64,000 nt of DNA from Helicobacter pylori Shi112 (GCF_000277405.1 NC_017741.1:372001-436000), one strand, 5' to 3'. Positions 49,998 to 59,146 are shown, numbered from the stretch's first letter. The notes: a model not told the origin generated them from the letters alone. A program made the numbers and translations.

Positions 49998-50921
49998 ATG
50001 CCAAAAAAATGCCGACACTTGCTCCAAACCAGCGATTTAAGCCTAGATGAAATCAAGCTTTTATTAAAAAAAGCGAGCGTTTATGCGAGCGATTTTAACG
50101 CCGTATCTTTAGAAACAAAAGAAAAAATGCAAAATAAAATCATCGTGGCTTTATTTTTTGAAAATTCCACCAGAACGGTGTCTAGTTTTGAAATCGCAAG
50201 CTTGAGATTGGGGGCAAAAATCGTGAAATTAAACATGCAAACAAGCTCCGCTTCAAAGGGTGAAACCCTAACAGACACCTTTAAAAATATCCATGCCATG
50301 CAGCCTGACGCTATCATCACACGGCATGCTTTTTCAAGCGCACCTTTTAAATTAGCCGAATTTTCTCAATGCCCCTTGATTAATGCAGGAAGCGGCGTAA
50401 GCGCTCATCCTACCCAAGCGTTATTAGACTTGCTCACCCTTTATCAGCATTTTGGCGGTTTAGAAAATTTAAAAGGGAAAAAAATCGCTTTCATAGGCGA
50501 TGTGAAAAATTCCAGAGTGGCTAATAGCAACATTAAATTGCTCCAAAGGCTAGGGCTTGAGATCATGCTGTGCGCTCCAAGCTCCATGCTCCCTATCGCT
50601 TCTTTAAAAACGACGCATAACATTGAAGAAGCGATAGAGTTTGCAGACATTTTAATGAGTTTGAGAACCCAAACCGAACGGCACAACGCGCCCATTTTTG
50701 CAAGCTTGAAAGATTATGGTAACGCTTATTGCATCACCCAAAAACGCCTAGAGACTCACGCTAAAAATAAAGAGATCATTATTTTACACCCAGGCCCGGT
50801 GCATAGGGATATTGATATAGAAAGCACGGTGTTAGAAGATAAGCGATCTAAAGTTTTAGAGCAAGTCAAAAACGGCGTGGCGATGCGCATGGCGGTGTTG
50901 GAGTTTTTGCTATTAGATTGA
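49998..50921 (+). CDS. pyrB: Aspartate carbamoyltransferase catalytic subunit
   Basis: 307 residues. Carbamoyl phosphate loop [22 protein letters not shown] and [12 protein letters not shown], then the aspartate domain with [12 protein letters not shown]. Second step of pyrimidine synthesis. No regulatory subunit gene follows. Corresponds to HP1084. Confidence 0.95.
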   Translation: MPKKCRHLLQTSDLSLDEIKLLLKKASVYASDFNAVSLETKEKMQNKIIVALFFENSTRTVSSFEIASLRLGAKIVKLNMQTSSASKGETLTDTFKNIHAMQPDAIITRHAFSSAPFKLAEFSQCPLINAGSGVSAHPTQALLDLLTLYQHFGGLENLKGKKIAFIGDVKNSRVANSNIKLLQRLGLEIMLCAPSSMLPIASLKTTHNIEEAIEFADILMSLRTQTERHNAPIFASLKDYGNAYCITQKRLETHAKNKEIIILHPGPVHRDIDIESTVLEDKRSKVLEQVKNGVAMRMAVLEFLLLD

Positions 50922-50933
50922 TTGTCAAACTTA

Positions 50934-50955
50934 AAAGATGCTTTTTGGCATTTTT
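50934..50955 (+). terminator. Possible terminator after pyrB
   Basis: An AT-rich 8-pair stem (50934-50941 with 50948-50955, one G-U) 12 bases beyond the pyrB stop; the 3' arm is itself TTTTT. The rest of the 294-base gap holds the hofB promoter region and nothing else I can name. Confidence 0.4.
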
Positions 50956-51080
50956 AAAATCAATATGAGAGCTTTCATATTAAAAAAATGGGTTTGGTTA
51001 TAAAACAGCACAAAAATCCCACTTTGATTAAATTTTGATTTACCTTATCTCATTTTAGCATGAAACTAAAAAAATTTCGT

Positions 51081-51086
51081 TATAAT
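51081..51086 (+). promoter_or_regulatory. -10 box for hofB
   Basis: TATAAT with a leader of about 120 bases to the ATG at 51216. A second weaker box, TATAGT, lies at about 51162. The long leader may carry regulation, but no riboswitch fold is seen. Confidence 0.45.
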
Positions 51087-51215
51087 CTAAAATAGTTGAG
51101 TTAATTAAAAGTAAATAAATAGCTTGATTACGCTTCTTTGTTTTTAGATTAGTTAAGAATTGTATAGTCTTTAAGTCATAATCTTTAAGATGTATTTGCT
51201 ATTAAAAGGAAAAAA

Positions 51216-52655
51216 ATGAAAAATAGCACGCCTTTAAAGAATAAAGTTTTTTGTGGGTTATATGTTTTAAGCTTAAGCGCTTCTTTGCAAGCGTTTGATT
51301 ATAAAATTGAAGTTTTAGCGGAGTCCTTTTCTAAAGTTGGCTTCAATAAAAAAAAGATTGATATTTCTAGGGGGATTTATCCTACAGAAACCTTTGTAAC
51401 CGCTGTAGGGCAGGGCAATATCTATGCGGATTTTTTATCCAAAGGCCTTAAAGATCAAGGGCATGTTTTAGAGGGAAAAGTCGGTGGCACGCTAGGAGGG
51501 GTCGCTTATGATGACACCAAATTCAATCAAGGCGGATCGGTTATTTATAACTACATCGGTTATTGGGATGGCTATTTAGGGGGTAAAAGAGCCTTATTGG
51601 ATGGCACGAGTATCCATGAGTGCGCGCTTGGGTCTGATGGCAAGGTGATTGACTCTATAGCGTGCGGGAACGCTAGGGCCAATAAAATCCGCCGTAATTA
51701 CTTGATGAATAACGCTTTTTTAGAATACCGCTATAAGGATATTTTTTTAGCTAAAGGGGGGCGTTACCAATCTAGTGCTCCTTATATGAGCGGTTATACG
51801 CAAGGTTTTGAAATCAGCGCTAAAGTCAAGGATAAAAGTGAAGGGATTCATAAATTATGGTGGTTTAGCTCATGGGGTAGGGCGTTCGCTTATGGGGAGT
51901 GGATTTATGATTTTTACTCTCCAAGAACCGTGATTAAAAACGGGCGCACTTTAAATTATGGTATCCATTTAGTGAATTACACTTATGAAAGAAAAGGGGT
52001 TAGTATCAGCCCTTTTTTCCAATTTTCGCCCGGGACTTATTATAGCCCTGGGGTGGTTGTAGGCTATGATAGTAACCCTAATTTTGATGGTGTGGGCTTT
52101 AGATCAGAAACAAAAGCTTACATTTTGCTCCCTGTCCATGACCCCTTAAAAAGGGATACTTATCGTTACGCCATAAAGGCTGGCACCGCCGGGCAAAGCT
52201 TGCTTATTAGGCAACGATTTGATTACAATGAATTTAATTTTGGAGGAGCGTTCTATAAAGTATGGAAAAACGCAAACGCTTACATCGGCACGACAGGAAA
52301 CCCTTTAGGCATTGATTTTTGGACCAATAGCGTTTATGATATAGGGCAAGCGATAAGCCATGTGGTAACCGCTGATGCCATCTCTGGTTGGGTTTTTGGT
52401 GGGGGCGTGCATAAAAAGTGGCTGTGGGGGACTTTATGGCGTTGGACTAGTGGCACTTTAGCCAATGAAGCGAGCGCGGCTGTTAATGTGGGCTATAAGA
52501 TCAGTAAGAGTTTGACAGCGAGCGTGAAATTAGAATATTTTGGCGTGATGACGCATTCAGGCTTTACGGTAGGGAGTTATAAGCCCACGCCCGGCTCTAA
52601 AGCGCTTTATTCAGACAGGAGCCATTTGATGACAACTCTTAGCGCTAAATTCTAA
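51216..52655 (+). CDS. hofB: Outer membrane protein HofB
   Basis: 479 residues. Signal peptide (VFCGLYVLSLSASLQA) and a large beta-barrel with alternating aromatic strands, ending LMTTLSAKF with the terminal Phe of outer membrane proteins. Hof family members resemble substrate-specific porins of the OprD group (KIEVLAESFSKVGFNKKKID at the mature start). Substrate unknown. Followed by a hairpin at 52659-52686. Corresponds to HP1083. Confidence 0.88.
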   Translation: MKNSTPLKNKVFCGLYVLSLSASLQAFDYKIEVLAESFSKVGFNKKKIDISRGIYPTETFVTAVGQGNIYADFLSKGLKDQGHVLEGKVGGTLGGVAYDDTKFNQGGSVIYNYIGYWDGYLGGKRALLDGTSIHECALGSDGKVIDSIACGNARANKIRRNYLMNNAFLEYRYKDIFLAKGGRYQSSAPYMSGYTQGFEISAKVKDKSEGIHKLWWFSSWGRAFAYGEWIYDFYSPRTVIKNGRTLNYGIHLVNYTYERKGVSISPFFQFSPGTYYSPGVVVGYDSNPNFDGVGFRSETKAYILLPVHDPLKRDTYRYAIKAGTAGQSLLIRQRFDYNEFNFGGAFYKVWKNANAYIGTTGNPLGIDFWTNSVYDIGQAISHVVTADAISGWVFGGGVHKKWLWGTLWRWTSGTLANEASAAVNVGYKISKSLTASVKLEYFGVMTHSGFTVGSYKPTPGSKALYSDRSHLMTTLSAKF

Positions 52656-52658
52656 TCA

Positions 52659-52686
52659 AGCGCTTTAAGCTGTTTATTAAAGCGTT
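52659..52686 (+). terminator. Terminator hairpin after hofB
   Basis: Perfect 8-base inverted repeat CGCTTTAA / TTAAAGCG around an 8-base loop, four bases after the hofB stop. The T run following is weak. Confidence 0.5.
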
Positions 52687-52708
52687 AAAAATCCCTTAAT
52701 AAAAACAC

Positions 52709-52714
52709 TATAAT
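52709..52714 (+). promoter_or_regulatory. -10 box for msbA
   Basis: TATAAT 32 bases before the TTG start of msbA. Confidence 0.5.
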
Positions 52715-52746
52715 ACGAGTTTAGTCAAATCCATAAGGTTAAACAT

Positions 52747-54402
52747 TTGAAACTCTTTTTCAGGCGTTATTCTAAATATCTTAAAGAGCATTATAAAAGT
52801 TTTATAGTGGTTTTATTTTCTTCTTTAGTGGTGGCTTTAAGCACGGCTTGGGGGACTTATTTGGTCAAGCCCACTTTAGATGAAATTTTTATCAATAAAG
52901 ACACTCACATGCTTAAAATCCTGCCTTTTTTAGTGATTTTGGCGTATTTGGGCAAGAGTGGGGGCATGTATTTAGGGACTTATTTCACTAACTTTATCGG
53001 GCTTGATATTGTCAAAAAAATACGCAACACCATGTTAGAAAGCCTTCTCAAAATGGAAATGGATTTTTTTAACAGGACTAAAAAGGGCGAATTGATCGCA
53101 AGGATCACCAATGATATAGGTTTGATCAGAGCGAGTTTGTCCAATTACCTTTCAGAGAGCATAAGAGAAGGGCTAACGATTGTTGGGTTAGTGGGGGTGG
53201 TGGTTTATCAAAGCCCTAAATTAGCGTTAGTGGGGCTAGTGATCATGCCGCTAGCCGCTATTCCTATCAGTAAAATCATTCGTAAGGTTAAAAAACTCGC
53301 TAAATCCCATCAAGAGAGTAACGCCAAAATCACCTCTCGTTTGAGTGAAGTCTTTAACAATGTGGAAGCGATTAAAATCTCTAATGGCGAAAAGTTAGAG
53401 CATAAGGCTTTTGTGAAAGAAAATGAAGCGTTTTTTAAAATCGGCATCAAAAACATCGCCGTGGCTGAAATTTCTTCGCCTTTAATGGAGTTTTTAGGCT
53501 CTATCGCTATAGCGCTAGTGATTTATTTAGGGGGGAATGAAGTGATTAGAGGCCATATTAGCGTGGGGGCGTTTTTTTCTTTCATCACGGCCCTTTTTAT
53601 GCTCTATACGCCGATCAAACGCTTGACTAGGATTGTTTCTAATTTTCAAGAAGCCTTAGTCGCTAGCGACAGAATCCATGAGATTTTAGAAAGAGAGCCG
53701 GCTATTGTTGATGGGGAATTAACGCTAAATGACGCTATACACACCATAGAATTTAAAAAAGTATGGCTGGCTTATACGCTAGACAATCAAGAGCGTTATG
53801 TTTTAAGCGATATTAGTTTGAAATTCCAACAAAATGAAATCATCGCTTTAAAAGGCGAAAGCGGGAGCGGTAAAAGCTCGTTAGTGAATCTGATCTTACG
53901 CCTTTATGAGCCAAGCAAGGGCGAAATTTTCATCAACGATCAAAAAATAGAGAGCATCACTCAAAAATCCTTGAGAGAAAAGATTAGCGTTGTCACTCAA
54001 AGGGTGTTTATCTTTAACGGGAGCGTGGCTGAAAATGTGGCGTATGGTTTAGAAATTGATGAGGTAAAAATCAAAGAATGCTTAAAAAAAGCTCAAGCCT
54101 TAGATTTTGTGGAAAAAATGCCTCATGGGATAGAGAGCGTTTTAGATGAATTTGGCGCTAATCTTAGCGGCGGCCAACGCCAAAGAATCGCCATTGCAAG
54201 AGCTTTGTATAAAGACGCTCAAGTGTTAATCTTTGATGAGGCCACTTCCGCTTTGGACAATAACACAGAAGAGAGCGTTAAACAAAGCATTTTAGAATTG
54301 AAACAAAATCGTTTGATCATTCTCATCTCGCACAACCCAAGCACGCTAAAATTAGCCACTAAGCATGTGAAATTAGAGCATGGGCGTTTGATAGAATGCT
54401 AA
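52747..54402 (+). CDS. msbA: ABC lipid A flippase MsbA
   Basis: 551 residues, half-transporter with six transmembrane helices then an ATPase domain: Walker A LKGESGSGKSSLVN, signature NLSGGQRQRIAIA, Walker B LIFDEATSALD. MsbA flips core-lipid A across the inner membrane. TTG start at 52747 behind AAGG. Overlaps the next lipoprotein gene by 7 bases. Corresponds to HP1082. Confidence 0.9.
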   Translation: MKLFFRRYSKYLKEHYKSFIVVLFSSLVVALSTAWGTYLVKPTLDEIFINKDTHMLKILPFLVILAYLGKSGGMYLGTYFTNFIGLDIVKKIRNTMLESLLKMEMDFFNRTKKGELIARITNDIGLIRASLSNYLSESIREGLTIVGLVGVVVYQSPKLALVGLVIMPLAAIPISKIIRKVKKLAKSHQESNAKITSRLSEVFNNVEAIKISNGEKLEHKAFVKENEAFFKIGIKNIAVAEISSPLMEFLGSIAIALVIYLGGNEVIRGHISVGAFFSFITALFMLYTPIKRLTRIVSNFQEALVASDRIHEILEREPAIVDGELTLNDAIHTIEFKKVWLAYTLDNQERYVLSDISLKFQQNEIIALKGESGSGKSSLVNLILRLYEPSKGEIFINDQKIESITQKSLREKISVVTQRVFIFNGSVAENVAYGLEIDEVKIKECLKKAQALDFVEKMPHGIESVLDEFGANLSGGQRQRIAIARALYKDAQVLIFDEATSALDNNTEESVKQSILELKQNRLIILISHNPSTLKLATKHVKLEHGRLIEC

Positions 54403-55019
54403 GGGTTTTAAGCGTTGGTGTTGTTTTTATTTTATTAGGGTGTCAGTTTTTCAACAAAACCACACTCCATTTAAAATATAAAAATTACCCCAAGAATAGC
54501 ACTTTAAAAACCGCTGTCACTTTAACCCCCCCTAAAATCTTTTTTAACGCCCGTTTTGTGCCACCCTTTTACCAAAAAGAATTTAAAAAAGCAATCATCC
54601 AACAAATCGCTTATTTTTTAAAAGATAAAAGCGCTTTTATTCTCAATGTTTCAGGCAATGTTTTTTTTTCTTTTGAAGAGAGTCCTAAAGATTTAAAAGC
54701 CATTAAAGAAAGGCTTAAAAAGACGATTGAGCCTAACGCTGACCCAAAATCCGTCATGCGTTTTTTAAACCTTCAAGCGAGCTTGATTTTAGAATGCACC
54801 CCGCAAACAACTTGCCCGTTTGACACCCTTTTAATCCCCACCGCTTTCAGCGTGCCTGTTTATTACGCTAATCGTTTGGGCGATAACCCCTCTCTTTTTT
54901 CCCAAGAAGATAAAACCTATCATAACGCTTTAATCAAAGCCCTTAATAAGGCTTACTATTCTCTTATGGAGGGTTTAGAAAAGCGTTTGAACGCTATAGA
55001 AAATGCAGAGTGGCTTTAA
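54396..55019 (+). CDS. Lipoprotein, divergent HpaA-like
   Basis: 207 residues with a lipobox (VVFILLGCQFF; Cys16). Comparison from memory with HpaA suggests common layout: LHLKYKNYPKNSTLKTAV near the mature start against HpaA's LKLNYHPASEKVQAL, LLIPTAFSVPVYY against its LIPAGFVKV stretch, and ALIKALNKAYYSLMEGLEKR against the AIKSALNKIFANIMQEIDKK end. HpaA-type proteins are surface or flagellar-sheath lipoproteins. Identity is inferred, not shown. Corresponds to HP1081. Confidence 0.6.
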   Translation: MLRVLSVGVVFILLGCQFFNKTTLHLKYKNYPKNSTLKTAVTLTPPKIFFNARFVPPFYQKEFKKAIIQQIAYFLKDKSAFILNVSGNVFFSFEESPKDLKAIKERLKKTIEPNADPKSVMRFLNLQASLILECTPQTTCPFDTLLIPTAFSVPVYYANRLGDNPSLFSQEDKTYHNALIKALNKAYYSLMEGLEKRLNAIENAEWL

Positions 55020-55022
55020 GGC

Positions 55023-55592
55023 ATGAAAAAGATTGTATTTTTTATTTTTGTCATTTTGTTTTCGGTAGGGATTTATTTAGCCTGGCATGTTTTATTGGAA
55101 AAAGCCTTAGAATTGAAATTAGTAACCTCAGCTAATGATTTGCTTTTAAAATTGTTAGCGCTTCTTGGCGTTTTTTCAATGTTAGTGCTTTTTCAAGGCG
55201 TTATTTCTTCGTATAAGAAGCGCCAACTCAAACGCGCCTTACAAAAAATAGACGCCATGAACGGCTTTGAATTTGAAGAATATTCCAAAATCTTTTTCAC
55301 TTCAAAGGGTTTTGAAGTGAGCATCACGCAAAAAAGCGGCGATTATGGAGCGGATTTGATTATAGAAAAAGACGGCATCAAGTGGGCGGTTCAGGCCAAA
55401 CGCTACTCGCATAAAGTTTCGCCCAAAGCCATTCAAGAGGTGGTCTCTTCTAAAGCTTACTACGCTTGCGAAAAAGCTTGCGTGATCACTAACAGCTATT
55501 TCACGCAAGCCGCTCAAAAACTAGCCCAAGCTAACGAAGTGCTTTTGATTGACAGAGACGAATGGGTTAGGTTTTTGAACGAAAAGAGATGA
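55023..55592 (+). CDS. Membrane-anchored Mrr-type nuclease
   Basis: 189 residues. Two transmembrane helices (about 4-22 and 40-62), then an Mrr catalytic domain: FEFEEYSKIFFTSKGFEVS, the active-site Asp111 in SGDYGADLII and Gln124-x-Lys126 in WAVQAKRYSH. Mrr nucleases cut DNA, usually methylated. Bearing two N-terminal helices places this one at the inner membrane, where it could act on incoming or phage DNA. Starts 3 bases after the HpaA-like gene. Corresponds to HP1080 by order. Confidence 0.82.
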   Translation: MKKIVFFIFVILFSVGIYLAWHVLLEKALELKLVTSANDLLLKLLALLGVFSMLVLFQGVISSYKKRQLKRALQKIDAMNGFEFEEYSKIFFTSKGFEVSITQKSGDYGADLIIEKDGIKWAVQAKRYSHKVSPKAIQEVVSSKAYYACEKACVITNSYFTQAAQKLAQANEVLLIDRDEWVRFLNEKR

Positions 55593-55654
55593 ACTGATCC
55601 CATCAGATCGTTTGTCCTCAAGTTCTTTTAAAATTTTGTCGTAATTGCATGCGC

Positions 55655-55660
55655 TATAAT
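55655..55660 (+). promoter_or_regulatory. -10 box for the AAA-TOPRIM pair
   Basis: TATAAT 36 bases before the ATPase ATG. The pair therefore has its own promoter, separate from the msbA run. Confidence 0.55.
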
Positions 55661-55696
55661 GTCAAGCGTTAATTTCTGCTTGGATAAAGGGGTTCA

Positions 55697-56881
55697 ATGA
55701 TTCAGTCTGTTCGCATCAAAAACTTTAAGAATTTTAAGGACACCACAATTGATGGTTTTACCAAGCTTAACATTATCACTGGTGAAAACAATGCGGGCAA
55801 ATCCAATTTGTTAGAAGCGTTGTATTATTTGGTAGGTAAATCCATGCACCCATGCGCTAATATAGTAGAGATTTATGACAATATACGCAAAGAACCTTTA
55901 ACATCAGAATCAAAAAGCTTAATGTTTTATGGTTTAGACACCAAGAAAGAAATACAAATTGTTACAACTTTAGATAACAATCAGACCTTGGACTTGCAAA
56001 TAAAATTCATAGCCAGTGAATATCAAAATACAATAGAGTCGCAAATAATACCCACAGTAGAACAGGCGCAAGCATTCTCACAACTTAAGTTCATTTTTAA
56101 AAAAGGTAAAGAAGAAATCTATAACGACTATTTAAATATTGCTAGAATTCCCAATTTCCCACCAATTCCTAATCAGTCAAGCTATAACAGGCAATTTAAC
56201 AATTTCAGACCTGATCTATCACGGAAGCTTTTACCCTTTGAAAGCGCTGCCATCATAACGCCTAGCGATGTTGCTCGCAAGCGAGATATTATGAATCCTA
56301 ATGCTATCCATATTATGGATCCTAATATCATTCAAGCAATGCGTAAGATTCTTGACAACAATCAACTAGAAAAAAGGCTGAATCAAAGCCTTAACCAATT
56401 TGATAAAAGTATTCAAGCCATCAGGTTTAGTGCCAACAACCAACTCAAATTAAAAGTGAAAGGTATAAAAGAAAAAATCCCATTATCTATGTTTGGCGAT
56501 GGTTTGATGAAGTATTTGCATATTGTGAGTGCTTTTATTGTCAATAACGCAACAACGATCTATATTGACGAAGTGGAAAATGGTTTGCATTTTTCTCGCA
56601 TGGGGTTATTGTTAGAAGAGATTATTGATTTTATTAATAATAACAAAGATCGTAATTTGCAAGTGTTTATGACTACCCACAGCCAAGAATTTGTAGAAAT
56701 TTTAGATCAAGTTATCAGAGAAAAGGATTTTGCCAATCAGACTAAGTTGTTTTGCTTAGAACAATACAATGGTTCAATCGTTGCAGAGCCTTATTATGGA
56801 GAAAATTTATCTCTTTATTTCAAGAATCATGCCAATCTTTTTGGAGGTAAAGAAAGGTTTAAGGAAAATAATTATGAGTAA
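55697..56881 (+). CDS. AAA (OLD/AAA15-type) ATPase of a probable defence pair
   Basis: 394 residues, SMC/OLD-like ATPase. Start IQSVRIKNFKNFKD is the usual beta-hairpin, Walker A GENNAGKSN at 29-37, a signature-like loop LSMFGDGLMKYL near 263, Walker B TTIYIDEVENGL near 288 and the switch His in FMTTHSQEF near 325. No TOPRIM domain is fused. Instead the next gene, overlapping by 8 bases, encodes one. This two-gene layout matches that of the PARIS system (AriA ATPase with AriB) in outline, but the identity of the partner differs in family (DUF3226 rather than DUF4435). Corresponds to HP1079 by order. Confidence 0.8.
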   Translation: MIQSVRIKNFKNFKDTTIDGFTKLNIITGENNAGKSNLLEALYYLVGKSMHPCANIVEIYDNIRKEPLTSESKSLMFYGLDTKKEIQIVTTLDNNQTLDLQIKFIASEYQNTIESQIIPTVEQAQAFSQLKFIFKKGKEEIYNDYLNIARIPNFPPIPNQSSYNRQFNNFRPDLSRKLLPFESAAIITPSDVARKRDIMNPNAIHIMDPNIIQAMRKILDNNQLEKRLNQSLNQFDKSIQAIRFSANNQLKLKVKGIKEKIPLSMFGDGLMKYLHIVSAFIVNNATTIYIDEVENGLHFSRMGLLLEEIIDFINNNKDRNLQVFMTTHSQEFVEILDQVIREKDFANQTKLFCLEQYNGSIVAEPYYGENLSLYFKNHANLFGGKERFKENNYE

Positions 56882-57557
56882 AAAGACACTCATTTATACA
56901 GAAGGAAAAAGTGATAAAAATTTTCTAGGTTGGTGTCTTGATGTTTGGAAAAATGAAGATCGTTTTGATATAATCCATGTAGAAGGTAAAGATAAATTAT
57001 TCTCAGATGAATTTTGTGAAAGAATCAAGAATATTTTAAAGAATAAAAACCAAGAATATAGACAAGTGTGCATTATTTTTGATGCAGACATAAAAAAAGA
57101 GAACCAAGAAAGCGATGCAGGTTTTGATAATAAGCTTGAGTATATTCGTGAAAAATTCAAAGAAAAAGGGATTGATTTTCCAAAAGAACAAATCTTTTTA
57201 TTCCCTAACAATCAAGATGATGGCGATTTAGAAGACCTATTATTAAAGATTGCTAAACACGATAAATTTTTTGAATGCTTTGAAGGATACTTAGAATGCA
57301 TTAAAAGTAAAGAACATTATAAACCGATTAAAAACATAAGAAAAAGCAAGTGGTATGCCTATTTAGAAGCACTTGGATTAGAGGATCTATATACCAAAAA
57401 AAATATTTTTGATATAGAAGGTAAAGTAAAGAATGAATATGAAGAAGACTATGAAAGATTAAAAAAAGCTATCGAGTTTGAATCAGACATTCTCATTCCC
57501 CTTAAAAATTTTTTAGAGCTTACAAAGAATACAAAACCTAATAAATCAAAAAAATAA
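56874..57557 (+). CDS. TOPRIM-like DUF3226 protein paired with the AAA ATPase
   Basis: 227 residues from ATG 56874 (AAGGA upstream; ATGAGTAA overlap with the ATPase gene). Acidic motifs sit in TOPRIM order: Glu10 in LIYTEGKSDKNFL, Asp70 and Asp72 in CIIFDADIKK, and LFPNNQDDGDLEDLLL at 109-124, which is typical of DUF3226. The rest is charged and helical. As in Gabija or PARIS the TOPRIM part could cut nucleic acid when the ATPase senses infection. This is inference. Both genes are AT-richer than nixA beside them. Corresponds to HP1078 by order. Confidence 0.75.
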   Translation: MSKKTLIYTEGKSDKNFLGWCLDVWKNEDRFDIIHVEGKDKLFSDEFCERIKNILKNKNQEYRQVCIIFDADIKKENQESDAGFDNKLEYIREKFKEKGIDFPKEQIFLFPNNQDDGDLEDLLLKIAKHDKFFECFEGYLECIKSKEHYKPIKNIRKSKWYAYLEALGLEDLYTKKNIFDIEGKVKNEYEEDYERLKKAIEFESDILIPLKNFLELTKNTKPNKSKK

Positions 57558-57586
57558 ATCCTAAAGTTTTCTAATTTAACAAAATA

Positions 57587-57611
57587 TATTACAATTATCT
57601 AAAAAGTATTA
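57587..57611 (+). promoter_or_regulatory. NikR operator upstream of nixA
   Basis: TATTA-N15-TATTA (57587-57591 and 57607-57611) fits exactly the H. pylori NikR pattern TRWYA-N15-TRWYA. It lies 20 bases before the nixA start and covers the likely promoter, consistent with nickel-dependent repression of nixA. Confidence 0.7.
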
Positions 57612-57631
57612 TTTTTCTTAAAAGGCGTGCT

Positions 57632-58627
57632 GTGAAATTGTGGTTTCCTTATTTTTTAGCGATTGTGTTCTTGCATGCATTAGGTTTAGCGTTGCTCTTT
57701 ATGGCCAATAACGCTTCGTTTTATGCGGCAGCGTCTATGGCTTACATGCTAGGGGCAAAGCATGCCTTTGATGCAGATCACATCGCTTGCATAGACAACA
57801 CCATTAGAAAGCTCACCCAACAAGGCAAAAACGCCTATGGTGTGGGGTTTTACTTTTCTATGGGGCATTCAAGTGTGGTGATTTTAATGACCATCATCAG
57901 CGCGTTTGCAATCGCTTGGGCTAAAGAGCATACGCCGATGCTAGAAGAAATAGGGGGGGTAGTGGGGACTTTAGTTTCTGGGCTTTTTTTGCTCATTATA
58001 GGGCTATTGAATGCCATTATTCTAGTGGATTTATTAAAAATATTCAAAAAATCGCACTCTAATGAAAGCCTAAGCCAGCAACAAAATGAAGAGATCGAGC
58101 GGCTCTTAACGAGTAGGGGCTTACTCAACCGCTTTTTTAAACCCTTGTTTAATTTCATCTCCAAGTCGTGGCATATTTATCCTATCGGTTTTCTTTTTGG
58201 GTTAGGTTTTGATACCGCTAGTGAAATCGCGCTTTTGGCCCTCTCTAGCAGCGCGATTAAAGTGAGTGTGGTGGGCATGCTCTCTTTACCCATTCTTTTT
58301 GCCGCTGGCATGAGTTTGTTTGACACTTTAGATGGGGCGTTCATGCTTAAGGCGTATGACTGGGCGTTCAAAACCCCTTTAAGAAAAATCTATTACAATA
58401 TCTCTATCACGGCCTTAAGCGTGTTTATCGCGCTTTTTATCGGCTTGATTGAGCTTTTTCAAGTCGTTAGCGAGAAACTCCACTTAAAATTTGAAAACCG
58501 CCTTTTAAACGCCTTACAAAGCCTAGAATTTACAGATTTGGGCTATTACTTGGTGGGCTTATTTGTAATAGCGTTTTTAGGCTCATTCTTTTTATGGAAA
58601 ATCAAGTTTTCTAAACTAGAGAGCTGA
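57632..58627 (+). CDS. nixA: High-affinity nickel permease NixA
   Basis: 331 residues with eight hydrophobic segments. The NiCoT signature HAFDADHIACIDN is in the second helix, and LGFDTASEIALL lies further on. NixA imports nickel for urease and hydrogenase. GTG start at 57632 behind AAAAGG. Converges with HP1076-like gene with 3 bases between stops. Corresponds to HP1077. Confidence 0.95.
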   Translation: MKLWFPYFLAIVFLHALGLALLFMANNASFYAAASMAYMLGAKHAFDADHIACIDNTIRKLTQQGKNAYGVGFYFSMGHSSVVILMTIISAFAIAWAKEHTPMLEEIGGVVGTLVSGLFLLIIGLLNAIILVDLLKIFKKSHSNESLSQQQNEEIERLLTSRGLLNRFFKPLFNFISKSWHIYPIGFLFGLGFDTASEIALLALSSSAIKVSVVGMLSLPILFAAGMSLFDTLDGAFMLKAYDWAFKTPLRKIYYNISITALSVFIALFIGLIELFQVVSEKLHLKFENRLLNALQSLEFTDLGYYLVGLFVIAFLGSFFLWKIKFSKLES

Positions 58628-58630
58628 ATT

Positions 58631-59146
58631 TTAAGCCCTCAAATTATCGCTTAACAAATCTTTAAGGCTTTTATTTGAAAAACTTGGCATAAAGGCTTTA
58701 GGGTTTGAAAGGCTTTCGCTCAAATAACCTAATAATTCCTTAATTTCGTTTAATTTTTCTTCCAAATAAGCTTGAAATTCGCCCGCATTTTCCAATAAAT
58801 CCAACGGATTATCCACAACCATGGAAAAAACTTCATCATTGATTGCAATGTTGAGCTGAGTGTCAAACAAAGGGGAGGCTAAAAACTGGCAATTTTCTAC
58901 AATTTCTCGCAATTCCTGTTTAATGATAGAAGCTTGCAAAGCGTCTTTATCTTCTAAACCCATGCTCTTATTGAAAAGCTTTTTGCAAGCGATTTGCAAG
59001 ACTTGTAACGCTCCAACGCTCTCGTTTATATTTTTCATGTCCCTACTGAATTTGGCGATTTGTTGGGATTTTTCTATCGCATTGGTTTTAAAATCGCTTG
59101 TTTCAACATCGCCCAAATGCTTTTGAAGAGTTTTTAAAATATCCAT
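58631..59146 (-). CDS. Flagellar co-chaperone (HP1076-like)
   Basis: 171 residues, mostly helical, without signal peptide. The product of this locus in H. pylori binds the flagellin chaperone FliS and acts as a co-chaperone, as I recall from published structure work. A sigma-54-like element at 59178-59196 supports a place in the middle flagellar class. No catalytic motif. Confidence 0.75.
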   Translation of the reverse strand: MDILKTLQKHLGDVETSDFKTNAIEKSQQIAKFSRDMKNINESVGALQVLQIACKKLFNKSMGLEDKDALQASIIKQELREIVENCQFLASPLFDTQLNIAINDEVFSMVVDNPLDLLENAGEFQAYLEEKLNEIKELLGYLSESLSNPKAFMPSFSNKSLKDLLSDNLRA

